NCBI GenBank assembly: GCA_037045045.1
Contig: JBAOHL010000004.1
Coordinates: 434,001-498,000, forward strand
DNA: 64,000 nt
Source of the DNA: Phosphoribacter sp037045045
Lineage (GTDB): Bacteria; Actinomycetota; Actinomycetes; Actinomycetales; Dermatophilaceae
Direction of reading: 5' to 3'
In this document: piece by piece, positions 43,139 through 51,208 of the stretch
Layout of the letters: every line of letters begins with the position of its first letter
Numbering within the stretch: the first letter of the stretch is position 1
The notes under the pieces: generated by a model
The model's database searches: none
The model's input: only the letters and a program-made list of their open reading frames with translations
Told to the model about the DNA's origin: nothing
Program-made: the position numbers and the translations under genes

Positions 43139-43708
43139 ATGAGCATCCCGATCGTGTGGAACGAGCAACTGCGCGAGCAGTTCACCTGGCACTGGAACGC
43201 GCAGGCCCGGCCGCGGCTGGACGGCCTCACCGACGCTGAGTACCTCTGGGAGCCGGTGCCCGGCGCCTGGAACGTCCGACCACGGGGCACCGGCACCGCC
43301 CCGATCCAGGGCGGCAGCGGCGAGGTAATCATCGACTTCGCCTATCCCGCCCCGGTCCCGGCTCCGGTCACGACGATTGCCTGGCGGATCGGCCATGTCG
43401 TCGTCGGATGTCTTGCGGCGCGCAACGCCTCGCACTTCGGCGGACCACCCGCCGACTACTTCTCCTGGCGGTATGCCGCGGGCGCCGACGAGGCGCTGGC
43501 CCAACTCGACGCCGAAGTGGCCAGATGGCTCGCCGGTGTCGAGTCGCTCGGCGAGGACGGCCTGGCCCAGCCGTGCGGCCCGGCCGAGGGACCGTACGCG
43601 GACCTGCCGATGGCCACGCTCGTCCTGCACATCAACCGGGAGCTCATCCACCACCTCGCCGAGATCGCCGTGCTGCGCGACCTCTACGCCCACCGGATGG
43701 ATCACTGA
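43139..43708 (+). CDS. DinB-like four-helix protein (mycothiol-transferase-like)
   Basis: A 189-residue DinB-superfamily protein. ATG 43139 gives MSIPIVWNEQLREQFTWHWN; DAEYLWEPVPGAWNVRPR is typical, as are TTIAWRIGHVVVGCLAARNA (first His) and LVLHINRELIHHLAEIAVLR (second and third His), the three histidines that hold the metal. Members include maleylpyruvate isomerase-like and mycothiol-dependent enzymes; the exact reaction is unknown. The stop overlaps the next DinB gene (TGATG). Confidence 0.85.
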   Translation: MSIPIVWNEQLREQFTWHWNAQARPRLDGLTDAEYLWEPVPGAWNVRPRGTGTAPIQGGSGEVIIDFAYPAPVPAPVTTIAWRIGHVVVGCLAARNASHFGGPPADYFSWRYAAGADEALAQLDAEVARWLAGVESLGEDGLAQPCGPAEGPYADLPMATLVLHINRELIHHLAEIAVLRDLYAHRMDH

Positions 43709-44294
43709 TGCCTGCCCTTGCCCCTCCCGTCGCCGACGAACGCAGCGCGATCGCCGCCTTCCTGCGCCAGCAGCAGGACGCCTTCCGGGCCGTCGCCTAC
43801 GGCCTCACCGACACCCAGGCCGGGCTCACCCCGACTCCGAGCGCGTTGTGCGTCGGCGCGCTCGTCAAGCACGTCACCGGTGGACAGCGGGCCTGGCTCG
43901 ACCAGGCGATGGCCGCTCCCGCTGCGCCGGCGGTGACGCGTGCGGCCGGCTCCGAGCGCTATGCCGAGGCCTTCCGATGGTTGCCCGGGGACACCGTGGC
44001 GGGCGTCCTCGCGGCATACGACGAGGTATGCCGCGCCGTCCAGGAGGGGGTGGCCTCCCTCGACCTCGACACCCCGGTGCCGGTGCCATCGGCCCCATGG
44101 TTCCCAAGGATGTGCCGGCGTGGTCGGTGCGGTGGGTCTGGTTCCACCTGATCGAGGAGCTGGCCCGCCACGCTGGGCACGCCGACATCATCCGCGAGGC
44201 CGTCGACGGGGCGACGATGTACGAGCTGGTCGCCGGGTTCGAGGGGTGGCCGGCGACCGAATGGCTCACGCCGTGGCAGCCGCCCCAGGGGTAG
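43708..44294 (+). pseudogene. second DinB-like protein, frameshifted
   Basis: Reads as a DinB protein from ATG 43708: AAFLRQQQDAFRAVAYGLTD and LCVGALVKHVTGGQRAWLDQ with the first His. At about 44101-44107 (ATGGTTCCCAAGG) the frame is lost. The rest, VPAWSVRWVWFHLIEELARH, AGHADIIREAVDGATMYELV and a normal end at 44294, is in the neighbouring frame. One missing base (a C in the CCC run) accounts for it. The full product would be about 195 residues with all three metal histidines. Sequencing error is possible. Confidence 0.82.
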
Positions 44295-44348
44295 TCAGGC
44301 AAGGCACCAGAGGCCATTGCCGTGCCCCCGTGCCAGGTCGACGGGCGA

Positions 44349-44510
44349 CGGGCAACTCGTCCGCACCCGCCCCCTAGGCGCAGTGATTGCGGGGTTCGCC
44401 CGGGCAACTCGTCCGCACCTGCTCCCTGGGCGCAGTGATCGCGCGTTTCGCCCGGGCAACTCGTCCGCACCTGCTCCCTGGGCGCAGTGATCGCTGGGTT
44501 GGTCTGCGCC
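44349..44510. repeat. three tandem ~52-bp intergenic repeats
   Basis: CGGGCAACTCGTCCGCACC begins units at about 44349, 44401 and 44453. Each contains (C)TGGGCGCAGTGATCGC followed by a G/T-rich stretch. The core CCCTGGGCGCAGT...GGGTTGG resembles the core CCCTGGGGGCAGT...GGGTTGG of the 82-bp repeats at 42.6 kb, suggesting one repeat family on both sides of the DinB pair. Confidence 0.85.
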
Positions 44511-44522
44511 TGCCTCGGGTGG

Positions 44523-45185
44523 TCAGCGTCCGGCTCGCCAAGCCGCCAGCTCACGTCGGCCCGGCTCGCCGAGCAGGTCGCCGAGCGGTTCAAGCTGCGC
44601 CATCAGGTCTCGTTCGGTGGTGAGGGCCCGGAACATCAACGGCACGGTGACGTCGTGGTCCGGCCGGTCGACGACGACCACGGGATCGCCGGCACGCACG
44701 TCGCCCGGCGTCAGCACCCGCAAGTAGGCACCGGTGCGCCCGCGCTCCGTGAACCTCTTGACCCACCGCGGCACGCCCATATGACCTGCAAAGGTCGCAC
44801 AAGGGATTCGCGGACCGGCGACCTGCAGGCGCACGGTGCTGCCGATCTGCCAAATTTCACCGATCAGAGCCTCGTCGACCTTGAGCCCTTCGGTCGTCAG
44901 GTTCTCGCCGAACATCCCGTCGGGCAACTCGCGGCCGAGTTCGACCGCCCAGTGGTCGAGCTCCTCGCGGGCGACGGCATACACGGCCTGGTCGGTGCCG
45001 CCGTGGTGGCGTCGGTCCTCGACATGGTCGCCGACCACCCCGCTGCCCAGGCCCGTGTCGCGAGGACCGGGGTCGCGCACCTGCATCAGGCTGTCCCTCG
45101 GGCGCTTGTCGATGCCCGTCAACGGCAACGACCCGGCGCGCGCCGGCTCGGGCCGACCCACATTGACCGATCGCACATGCGCCAC
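44523..45185 (-). CDS. MOSC-domain protein
   Basis: A 220-residue MOSC protein of the YiiM type, related to the C-terminal domain of molybdenum-cofactor sulfurase. HHGGTDQAVYAVAREELDHW and GMFGENLTTEGLKVDEALIG are signatures, and the conserved cysteine is in VAGPRIPCATF. YiiM-type proteins help reduce N-hydroxylated bases with molybdenum cofactor. GTG 45185 (VAHVRSVNVGRPEPARAGSL) is chosen because upstream codons are low-complexity. Convergence or operon partners are absent. Confidence 0.87.
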   Translation of the reverse strand: MAHVRSVNVGRPEPARAGSLPLTGIDKRPRDSLMQVRDPGPRDTGLGSGVVGDHVEDRRHHGGTDQAVYAVAREELDHWAVELGRELPDGMFGENLTTEGLKVDEALIGEIWQIGSTVRLQVAGPRIPCATFAGHMGVPRWVKRFTERGRTGAYLRVLTPGDVRAGDPVVVVDRPDHDVTVPLMFRALTTERDLMAQLEPLGDLLGEPGRRELAAWRAGR

Positions 45186-45389
45186 CGCGCCATTGTCCTC
45201 GAGCCGGTCCCGGCGGTGTCCCCGAGCCGGTCCCGGCGGTGGTCCCCGAGCGGGCCGGCGATCCGGCGATTTCCGGTCCACCGGGGGCTGCGGCTACCCT
45301 TGGACGGTTCGCCACGGCATACCGTGCGGGCGGTGTGCCGACAAGGCGCGCCGCCGGCCGCCCGAGGCGCGACACATGCACACCCTCCT

Positions 45390-45408
45390 GCCACGGACCG
45401 ACCGTGGC
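45390..45408 (+). promoter_or_regulatory. hairpin in the rpsF leader, possible S6:S18 site
   Basis: GCCACGG, loop ACCGA, CCGTGGC, ending 29 bases before the rpsF start. In many bacteria the S6:S18 complex binds a leader hairpin with an exposed CCG to repress this operon; an ACCGA loop in this position would suit that. The assignment is structural inference only. Confidence 0.4.
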
Positions 45409-45437
45409 CGCCAAGACCAGAGGAGGTGGGTCAACGC

Positions 45438-45725
45438 ATGCGTCAGTACGAACTCATGGTCATCCTCGACCCCGAGCTCGACGACCGGAACCTCGCCCCG
45501 CAGCTGGAGAAGTTGCTCGCCGTGGTCAAGAAGGACGGCGGGAGCATCGACACCGTCGACATCTGGGGTCGGCGGCGGCTCGCCTACGACATCAAGAAGA
45601 AGTCCGAAGGCATCTACGCGGTCATCACCATGTCCGCCGAGCCGGCGACCGCCCAGGAGTTGGACCGCCAGCTCAACCTCAACGAAGCGGTCCTGCGGAC
45701 CAAGCTCCTGCGCCCGGGCGCCTGA
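45438..45725 (+). CDS. rpsF: 30S ribosomal protein S6
   Basis: A 95-residue protein. MRQYELMVILDPELDDRNLA, WGRRRLAYDIKKKSEGIYAV and LNEAVLRTKLLRPGA are diagnostic of bacterial S6, which binds 16S rRNA with S18 on the platform of the small subunit. AGAGGAGG lies 13 bases before the ATG. First gene of the conserved rpsF-ssb-rpsR-rplI operon. Confidence 0.97.
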   Translation: MRQYELMVILDPELDDRNLAPQLEKLLAVVKKDGGSIDTVDIWGRRRLAYDIKKKSEGIYAVITMSAEPATAQELDRQLNLNEAVLRTKLLRPGA

Positions 45726-45777
45726 GCCGACGCCCACAAACCCGAGAGCACGAGCCCGAGAGCACGAGGGGACATCC

Positions 45778-46338
45778 ATGGCAGGCGACACCGTCATCAC
45801 CATCGTCGGCAACGTCACCGGCGACCCGGAGCTGCGTTTCACGCCCTCCGGCGCCGCGGTGGCCAACTTCACCGTGGCCTCGACGCCGCGGGCCTTCGAC
45901 CGGCAGGCCAACGAGTGGAAGGACGGCGAGACGCTGTTCATGCGCTGCTCGGTGTGGCGCGACGCGGCCGAGAACGTCGCCGAGTCTCTCGGACGCGGCA
46001 CCCGGGTCGTCGTCACCGGTCGGCTCAAGAGCCGCTCGTACGAGACCAAGGAAGGCGAGAAGCGCACCGTCGTCGAGATGGAGGTCGATGAGGTCGGCCC
46101 CTCGCTTCGTTACGCCACGGCCAAGGTCGTCAAGACCCAGCGCGGGTCCGGCGGCGGTTTCGGCGGTCAGCAGGGCGGCGGCGGGTATGCCGCGCAGGAG
46201 ACCGACCCGTGGGCTACCGGCGGCGGAGGCGGCGGCCAGCAGGGCGGGCCCGCCGGCCCGGCCCAGGGTGGCGGCAACGCCGCCGGCCAGCAGCCCGGCT
46301 GGGGCAACGGGCCCTCGTACGACGAGCCGCCCTTCTGA
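45778..46338 (+). CDS. ssb: single-stranded DNA-binding protein
   Basis: A 186-residue SSB. The OB-fold domain covers about residues 1-115 (VITIVGNVTGDPELRFTPSG, FMRCSVWRDAAENVAESLGR, VVVTGRLKSRSYETKEGEKR). A long Gly/Gln-rich linker follows, ending in the acidic tip YDEPPF that recruits replication and repair partners. Length and arrangement are normal for an actinobacterial main SSB. It lies between rpsF and rpsR as usual. Confidence 0.97.
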   Translation: MAGDTVITIVGNVTGDPELRFTPSGAAVANFTVASTPRAFDRQANEWKDGETLFMRCSVWRDAAENVAESLGRGTRVVVTGRLKSRSYETKEGEKRTVVEMEVDEVGPSLRYATAKVVKTQRGSGGGFGGQQGGGGYAAQETDPWATGGGGGGQQGGPAGPAQGGGNAAGQQPGWGNGPSYDEPPF

Positions 46339-46392
46339 TCCCTCGCGGATCGCACTACCGACGAACACCGAAAGACCGAGGAGTCCACGACG

Positions 46393-46629
46393 ATGGCCAA
46401 GCCACCGCCCCGTAAGCCCAAGAAGAAGGCGAACCCGCTCAAGGTCGCCAAGGTCGAGAACATCGACTACAAGGACGCCGCGCTGCTGCGCAAGTTCATC
46501 TCCGATCGCGGCAAGATCCGCGCCCGCCGGGTCACCGGCGTGTCCGTGCAGCAGCAACGCCTCATCGCCCAGGCCGTGAAGAACGCCCGCGAGATGGCGC
46601 TGCTGCCTTACTCCAGCTCGGCCCGCTGA
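46393..46629 (+). CDS. rpsR: 30S ribosomal protein S18
   Basis: A 78-residue S18: PRKPKKKANPLKVAKVENID, YKDAALLRKFISDRGKIRAR and VQQQRLIAQAVKNAREMALL. No CxxC zinc ribbon is present at the N terminus, so this is the zinc-independent form usual for this operon. GAGGAG precedes the ATG. Partners S6 in the ribosome. Confidence 0.97.
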   Translation: MAKPPPRKPKKKANPLKVAKVENIDYKDAALLRKFISDRGKIRARRVTGVSVQQQRLIAQAVKNAREMALLPYSSSAR

Positions 46630-46676
46630 CGCGCGCCACGGCATACCCGCGACCAGACGCGAAGAAGAGGACCATC

Positions 46677-47123
46677 GTGAAGATCATTCTCACCCACGAG
46701 GTGAGCGGGCTGGGGGCCGCCGGGGACGTCGTCGACGTCAAGGACGGCTACGCCCGCAACTACCTGTTCCCCCGCTCACTGGCCACCTCCTGGACCCGCG
46801 GCGGCCAGAAGCAGGTCGACTCCATCGTCAAGGCCCGGGCGGCTCGGGAGATCAAGAGCTTCGACGAGGCCCGGGCGGCCAAGGCCCGGCTCGAGTCGAC
46901 CGCGGTGACCGTCGCGGCCAAGGCCGGCAAGAGCGGCCGACTCTTCGGAGCCGTGAGCAACGCCGACATCGCGGCCGCGGTGCGCGCTGCCGGCGGCCCG
47001 GAGTTGGACAAGCGCACGATCGAGGTCCGCGGCCACATCAAGTCGACCGGCTCGTACGAGGCCCTGGTGCGCCTGCACTCGGACGTGCAGGCCACGGTCG
47101 GCTTCGAGGTCGTCCCGGCCTGA
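46677..47123 (+). CDS. rplI: 50S ribosomal protein L9
   Basis: A 148-residue L9 beginning at GTG 46677: KIILTHEVSGLGAAGDVVDV, KDGYARNYLFPRSLA is the rRNA-binding N-terminal domain. The long connecting helix and the C-terminal domain (RLFGAVSNADIAAAVRAAGG, GSYEALVRLHSDVQATVGFE) complete it. AAGAGGACC precedes the start. Last gene of the ribosomal operon. Confidence 0.97.
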   Translation: MKIILTHEVSGLGAAGDVVDVKDGYARNYLFPRSLATSWTRGGQKQVDSIVKARAAREIKSFDEARAAKARLESTAVTVAAKAGKSGRLFGAVSNADIAAAVRAAGGPELDKRTIEVRGHIKSTGSYEALVRLHSDVQATVGFEVVPA

Positions 47124-47262
47124 CGGTCGTCCGGACCCGGTGCGGGGTCGATCTCACGACGGGTGATGTGCCCGCCTCGGGACATTTGCCAATCGTTTAC
47201 CTCTGACATGCAATGGCGTTACCCTTGCCGTACTCCCGCCACGGGCCATCCGTGCCGGGAGA

Positions 47263-48510
47263 ATGCACACGGGGGGCCAGCGCAGCCGGCCCGCGCCCGG
47301 CGACCAGCGGGACACGTCGGGAGCGTCGCCGGCTTCGCTGTCCGCCCTCGGGGTCGCACCTGCGGGGGTGTTTCGCGTGGCCGAGTCGGGGGACTTGTCA
47401 TCCGTCGAGGTCTTCGACTTCGGATCGGCTGGCGATGAAGCGCCGAGATCGCAGCGGCCCGGTGCGGGACAGCGACGACCTCGAGCGTTGCGTGTCCTGG
47501 GGGTCCTCGTCGCGGTACTCGTCCTGGTGGCCGCCGGCTTCGTCGGACGAGTGGCCACGATGGTCCACGACATCGCCCGCGTGGATGCGCAGATTCCCGA
47601 GCACTTGCGTCCGTCTGCGGTGGCCCCCCCACAGGCCGAGAGCGCGGGTGGGCCCCCGCTGACGATCCTCATCGCCGGGGTCGACAACGGCGACAATCCG
47701 ACCGGCGTCGCCGACGCCATCCGCAGTGGCCAGTGGCAGCCTGGGCGGTTCCGATCGGACACGCTCATGGTTCTGCACCTGAGCGGGGACCGGCGCGCGG
47801 CATACGTCGTCTCCATTCCTCGGGACACCCTCGTACCCATCGAGGGGCACGGTCGGACGAAGATCAACGCGGCGTTCTCCTACGGCGGGATGCCGCTCAT
47901 GCAACTCACCGTCGAGCAGTTCACCGGCGTGCGGATGGACCATGTCGCGATCGTCGACTGGTACGGCCTTCGAGACCTCTCGTTGGCCCTCGGCGGAGTG
48001 ACCGTGACCGTCGCCGAGGACGTCCGGGACCCCATCAGCGGGCGGACCTGGACCAAGGGGACGCACAACCTGCAGGGCAGCGACGTCCTGGCCTACGTAC
48101 GGATGCGGTATGGGCTCACCGGCGGCGACCTGGACCGAATCCAGAGGCAGCAGAACGTCATTCGCGAGATGCTGCGCAAGCTCGTATCCGCGGGCACCCT
48201 GGCCAATCCGCTCACATTGTCGCGGTCTGTCGAAGCCATCACGTCCAACGTCGTCCTCGACTCGGGGTTCACCGACGCCGAGATCCGGGACCTGGCCGTC
48301 CAGTGCCGAGGTCTGCGTCCAGCTGACGTGCACTTCCTCACCGCCCCCATCGCCGGCGCGTCGACCACCCCTGACGGGGCCAGCGTGCTGCTGCCCAAGG
48401 TCGAGGAAACGAGGGAGTTGTTCGCCGCGCTGGCGCGCGACGATTTTGGCGCGTACCTGCAGGCCCACCCCGACGTCGCCCAACTGCGTGCTCCGGACCA
48501 GGTGCGGTGA
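47263..48510 (+). CDS. LytR-CpsA-Psr (LCP) family cell-wall glycopolymer ligase
   Basis: A 415-residue membrane protein that attaches glycopolymers to peptidoglycan. About 75 cytoplasmic residues precede a transmembrane helix (VLGVLVAVLVLVAAGFVGRV). The LCP catalytic domain has RFRSDTLMVLHLSGD, VSIPRDTLVPIEGHGRTKIN, AAFSYGG and YVRMRYGLTGGDLDRIQRQQ, holding the conserved Asp and Arg residues that bind the polyprenyl phosphate. A possible promoter TTGCCA-17-TGCAAT lies near 47186-47214. No LytR_C domain is fused. Confidence 0.92.
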   Translation: MHTGGQRSRPAPGDQRDTSGASPASLSALGVAPAGVFRVAESGDLSSVEVFDFGSAGDEAPRSQRPGAGQRRPRALRVLGVLVAVLVLVAAGFVGRVATMVHDIARVDAQIPEHLRPSAVAPPQAESAGGPPLTILIAGVDNGDNPTGVADAIRSGQWQPGRFRSDTLMVLHLSGDRRAAYVVSIPRDTLVPIEGHGRTKINAAFSYGGMPLMQLTVEQFTGVRMDHVAIVDWYGLRDLSLALGGVTVTVAEDVRDPISGRTWTKGTHNLQGSDVLAYVRMRYGLTGGDLDRIQRQQNVIREMLRKLVSAGTLANPLTLSRSVEAITSNVVLDSGFTDAEIRDLAVQCRGLRPADVHFLTAPIAGASTTPDGASVLLPKVEETRELFAALARDDFGAYLQAHPDVAQLRAPDQVR

Positions 48511-48551
48511 CGGGTCGGGCTGGGCCCGCTGCGGACCGGTTCGGCGCCGGC

Positions 48552-49085
48552 TCAGTCGGGGCGGGCCACGGTGTCCATGGCGACCGCCGCGACGCCGATG
48601 CCGACCGCGATGGCCAGCCAGAGAAACCCATCGCCACCGTGCTGCAGCACCCGAGCGACGGGACTGGCCGGGTTCGCGAGGTCGATCACCGCTAGGGCTC
48701 CGGCGAGCACCAGCGCGACGTTTCGCCCGAGGGTCCACCCGGTCACCGGGTGCTCGCCGATTCCGAAGCACGCGCACGACACCCGTTCCCGGCGCCACAC
48801 CAGCCGGGCGATGAGCGCGAGGTAACCCAACAGAAGCGCCGCTGCCGCGCTGACGAATCCCCAGCGCAGGGGCGTCGGCGCGAGCACCGAGCCGGCGGCC
48901 AAGCCCAGCTCCGCCCAGGGATGGGCTCTCACCAACCAGGCCCGACGCAGGGGCAGCGGGACGCGGAGGCCGACGAACGAGACCGGTCCCTGCTCGGGGT
49001 GCCGCAGCTTCCCGACAGCGGCGATGGCCAGGACCGCGGCGACGGCCAGCGGCGCCACGACGAGAGCGTCGGGTGGGTCCGGCAT
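48552..49085 (-). CDS. MauE/DoxX-like membrane protein
   Basis: A 177-residue protein with about five hydrophobic segments (APLAVAAVLAIAAVGKLRHP, FVSAAAALLLGYLALIARLV, NVALVLAGALAVIDLA, FLWLAIAVGIGVAAVAM). The motif VSCACFG in the middle is typical of MauE-like proteins, which act in disulfide or periplasmic redox maturation. Convergent with the LCP gene; nine bases separate it from the MATE gene. The specific partner protein is unknown. Confidence 0.82.
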   Translation of the reverse strand: MPDPPDALVVAPLAVAAVLAIAAVGKLRHPEQGPVSFVGLRVPLPLRRAWLVRAHPWAELGLAAGSVLAPTPLRWGFVSAAAALLLGYLALIARLVWRRERVSCACFGIGEHPVTGWTLGRNVALVLAGALAVIDLANPASPVARVLQHGGDGFLWLAIAVGIGVAAVAMDTVARPD

Positions 49086-49094
49086 CGCAGCAGG

Positions 49095-50438
49095 CTACCG
49101 GCCACGGCCAATTCCGGTGACCAGCCACCGGTCCCCGCGCATCCGCCACCCGAGGGTGGCCGCGCGCACCAGCATGAACCCGACATACGCCAACCACAGC
49201 CCGACGAGACCTGCCTGTGGCCCGCTGCGCTGACCGATCAATCGGGCCATCCACACCATCGGCAGGTATGCCGCGAGGGACACGGCCATCGCTGCCGCGA
49301 GGTAGCGGTGGTCACCGGCTCCCATGAGCACTCCGTCCCCGACGAACACATACCCAGAGACCACCTGCCCGGCCGCGACGACGATCAGCGCGCCCGCGGC
49401 ATACCGCACGACGACGGGGTCGGTAGTGAACAGCGTGAGCAGCATCGGCCTGATCGCGACGAGTGCCACGCCGACCACCAGGCCGAATCCGACCCCCCAG
49501 CGCAGCAGCCGCGACGTCGCCGCTCGGGCCGCGTCGGCGCGCCCGGCACCGAGGTCGCGCCCGACGATCGCTTGGGCGGCGATGGCGAGCGCGTCGAGGG
49601 CGAAGGCGAGGAAGGACCACAGCGTCGCGCTGATCTGGTGGGCCGCGAGGGCGGGGTCGCCGAACGAGGCAGCGGCGCCGACGGTGAGCAGCAGGACCAG
49701 CCGCAGCGCCACGGTCCGGCCGAACAGGGCAGCGCCGTGGAGGGCGGCGGCCAGGACCCGGCCGGGGTGGGGTCGCAGGGGAGTGCTGGCCTCGCGGGCC
49801 CGGCGCACGAGGACCACGACGAGCCCGCCGGCCATGGCGGTCTGCGCCACCAGCGTCCCGAAGGCCGAGCCGGCGATCCCGAAATCCAGGACCGTGACGA
49901 GCACCAGGTTGAGGACGACGTTCGCGCCGAACCCGATGACCGAGACGACCAATGGCGTGCGAGTGTCCAACAGCCCGCGCAGGACTCCGGTGACGGCCAG
50001 CGAGGCGAGCATGGCGGGCAACCCGAATGCGGCGATCCGCAAGTACGTCGCGGCCTGGTCGCGGACGGCGTCGCTCGCACCGAAGGCCCCCGCCAGCGGG
50101 TATGCCGCGCCCGCCACGATCGCCGCGACGACGACGCCGATGGCCAGGGACAGCCACAGCCCGTCCAGCCCCGCGGCCAAAGCTCCCCGGGTGGAGCCGG
50201 CGCCGAGCTGTCGCGCGACCGAGGCGGTCGTCGCGTAGGCGAGGAAGACGAACAGGCCGGCCGCGGTCAGCAGCACCGCCCCAGCCACTCCGAGCCCCGC
50301 CAATGGGATGGTGCCGACATGCCCGATGATCGCGGAGTCTGCGAGCAGAAACAGCGGTTCGGCCACGAGGGCGAGGAAGGCGGGTACGGCCAGGGCAAGG
50401 ACCTCTCGCCGCTGGGCCCGGCCGGGCGGTGCGCTCAC
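49095..50438 (-). CDS. MATE-family (DinF-like) multidrug efflux transporter
   Basis: A 447-residue transporter with 12 hydrophobic segments in two homologous halves. LALAVPAFLALVAEPLFLLA and DSAIIGHVGTIPLAGLGVAG are the MATE/DinF opening, and ALAAHQISATLWSFLAFALD with ALAIAAQAIVGRDLGAG belong to the second half. It would export drugs or metabolites using a Na+ or H+ gradient. The GTG at 50438 is used; upstream the frame stays open through the 155-bp repeats but that sequence is repetitive and non-homologous. Confidence 0.91.
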   Translation of the reverse strand: MSAPPGRAQRREVLALAVPAFLALVAEPLFLLADSAIIGHVGTIPLAGLGVAGAVLLTAAGLFVFLAYATTASVARQLGAGSTRGALAAGLDGLWLSLAIGVVVAAIVAGAAYPLAGAFGASDAVRDQAATYLRIAAFGLPAMLASLAVTGVLRGLLDTRTPLVVSVIGFGANVVLNLVLVTVLDFGIAGSAFGTLVAQTAMAGGLVVVLVRRAREASTPLRPHPGRVLAAALHGAALFGRTVALRLVLLLTVGAAASFGDPALAAHQISATLWSFLAFALDALAIAAQAIVGRDLGAGRADAARAATSRLLRWGVGFGLVVGVALVAIRPMLLTLFTTDPVVVRYAAGALIVVAAGQVVSGYVFVGDGVLMGAGDHRYLAAAMAVSLAAYLPMVWMARLIGQRSGPQAGLVGLWLAYVGFMLVRAATLGWRMRGDRWLVTGIGRGR

Positions 50439-50473
50439 GGTGCCCGAGCCTAGGTGGGCCCCGGGGGCCGACG

Positions 50474-50938
50474 CGCGCGGATTCCGCGCAGGCGGTGCCC
50501 GGTGGGTCTGCCGGGTATCGCGACCGGCGTGACCGGCGCAGCTCCCCGGGCCCGCGCGGCATCCGCGCTCAAGCCGCCTTTGTGAGTGGAGCCGACTCGG
50601 GCCGACCTCGGTGAGAGGAGCCGCAACTCGCGCGGATTCCGCGCAGGCGGTGCCCGGTGGGTCTGCCGGGTATCGCGACCGGCGTGACCGGCGCAGCTCC
50701 CCGGGCCCGCGCGGCATCCGCGCTCAAGCCGCCTTTGTGAGTGGAGCCGACTCGGGCCGACCTCGGTGAGAGGAGCCGCAACTCGCGCGGATTCCGCGCA
50801 GGCGGTGCCCGGTGGGTCTGCCGGGTATCGCGACCGGCGTGACCGGCGCAGCTCCCCGGGCCCGCGCGGCATCCGCGCTCAAGCCGCCTTTGTGAGTGGA
50901 GCCGACTCGGGCCGACCTCGGTGAGAGGAGCCGCAACG
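50474..50938. repeat. three perfect 155-bp tandem repeats
   Basis: Units begin with CGCGCGGATTCCGCG at 50474, 50629 and 50784, exactly 155 bases apart, and by eye are identical. Each holds two near-palindromes, GCGCGGATTCCGCGC and GCGCGGCATCCGCGC, about 95 bases apart. The minus strand is open in all frames, but 155 is not a multiple of three, so the copies would be read in three different frames; this is not a protein repeat. Confidence 0.95.
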
Positions 50939-51047
50939 TCGCTTCGAGGGCCCCGAAGGAACCGTTCGGCTCCACTCGCGAGGGGTGGTCGGGCGCCGGT
51001 GCAGTCGGGTTCCATCCACCGCCCGAGGGCAGCCCAGGACTCGACGG

Positions 51048-51207
51048 CCTACCGACGCGGGATGCCGCCAAACCGCAGCGACAGCGTCCTACCGACGCGG
51101 GATGCCGCCAAACCGCAGCGACAGCGTCCTACCGACGCGGGATGCCGCCAAACCGCAGCGACAGCGTCCTACCGACGCGGGATGCCGCCGAACCGCAGCG
51201 ACAGCGT
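51048..51207. repeat. four 40-bp tandem repeats
   Basis: Unit CCTACCGACGCGGGATGCCG followed by CCAAACCGCAGCGACAGCGT, starting at 51048, 51088, 51128 and 51168; the last has one change (CCA to CCG). They end two bases before the stop of the ABC ATPase gene. Together with the 155-bp repeats they fill most of the 770-base gap between the MATE gene and the ABC operon. Confidence 0.95.
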
Positions 51208-51208
51208 C

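Noticed and set aside
50439..51071. Long open minus-strand frames across the 155-bp repeats that extend the MATE gene N-terminally
   Set aside because: The repeat length is not a multiple of three, so the copies are read in different frames; the translation is low-complexity and unrelated to MATE proteins, and GTG 50438 gives a normal start.
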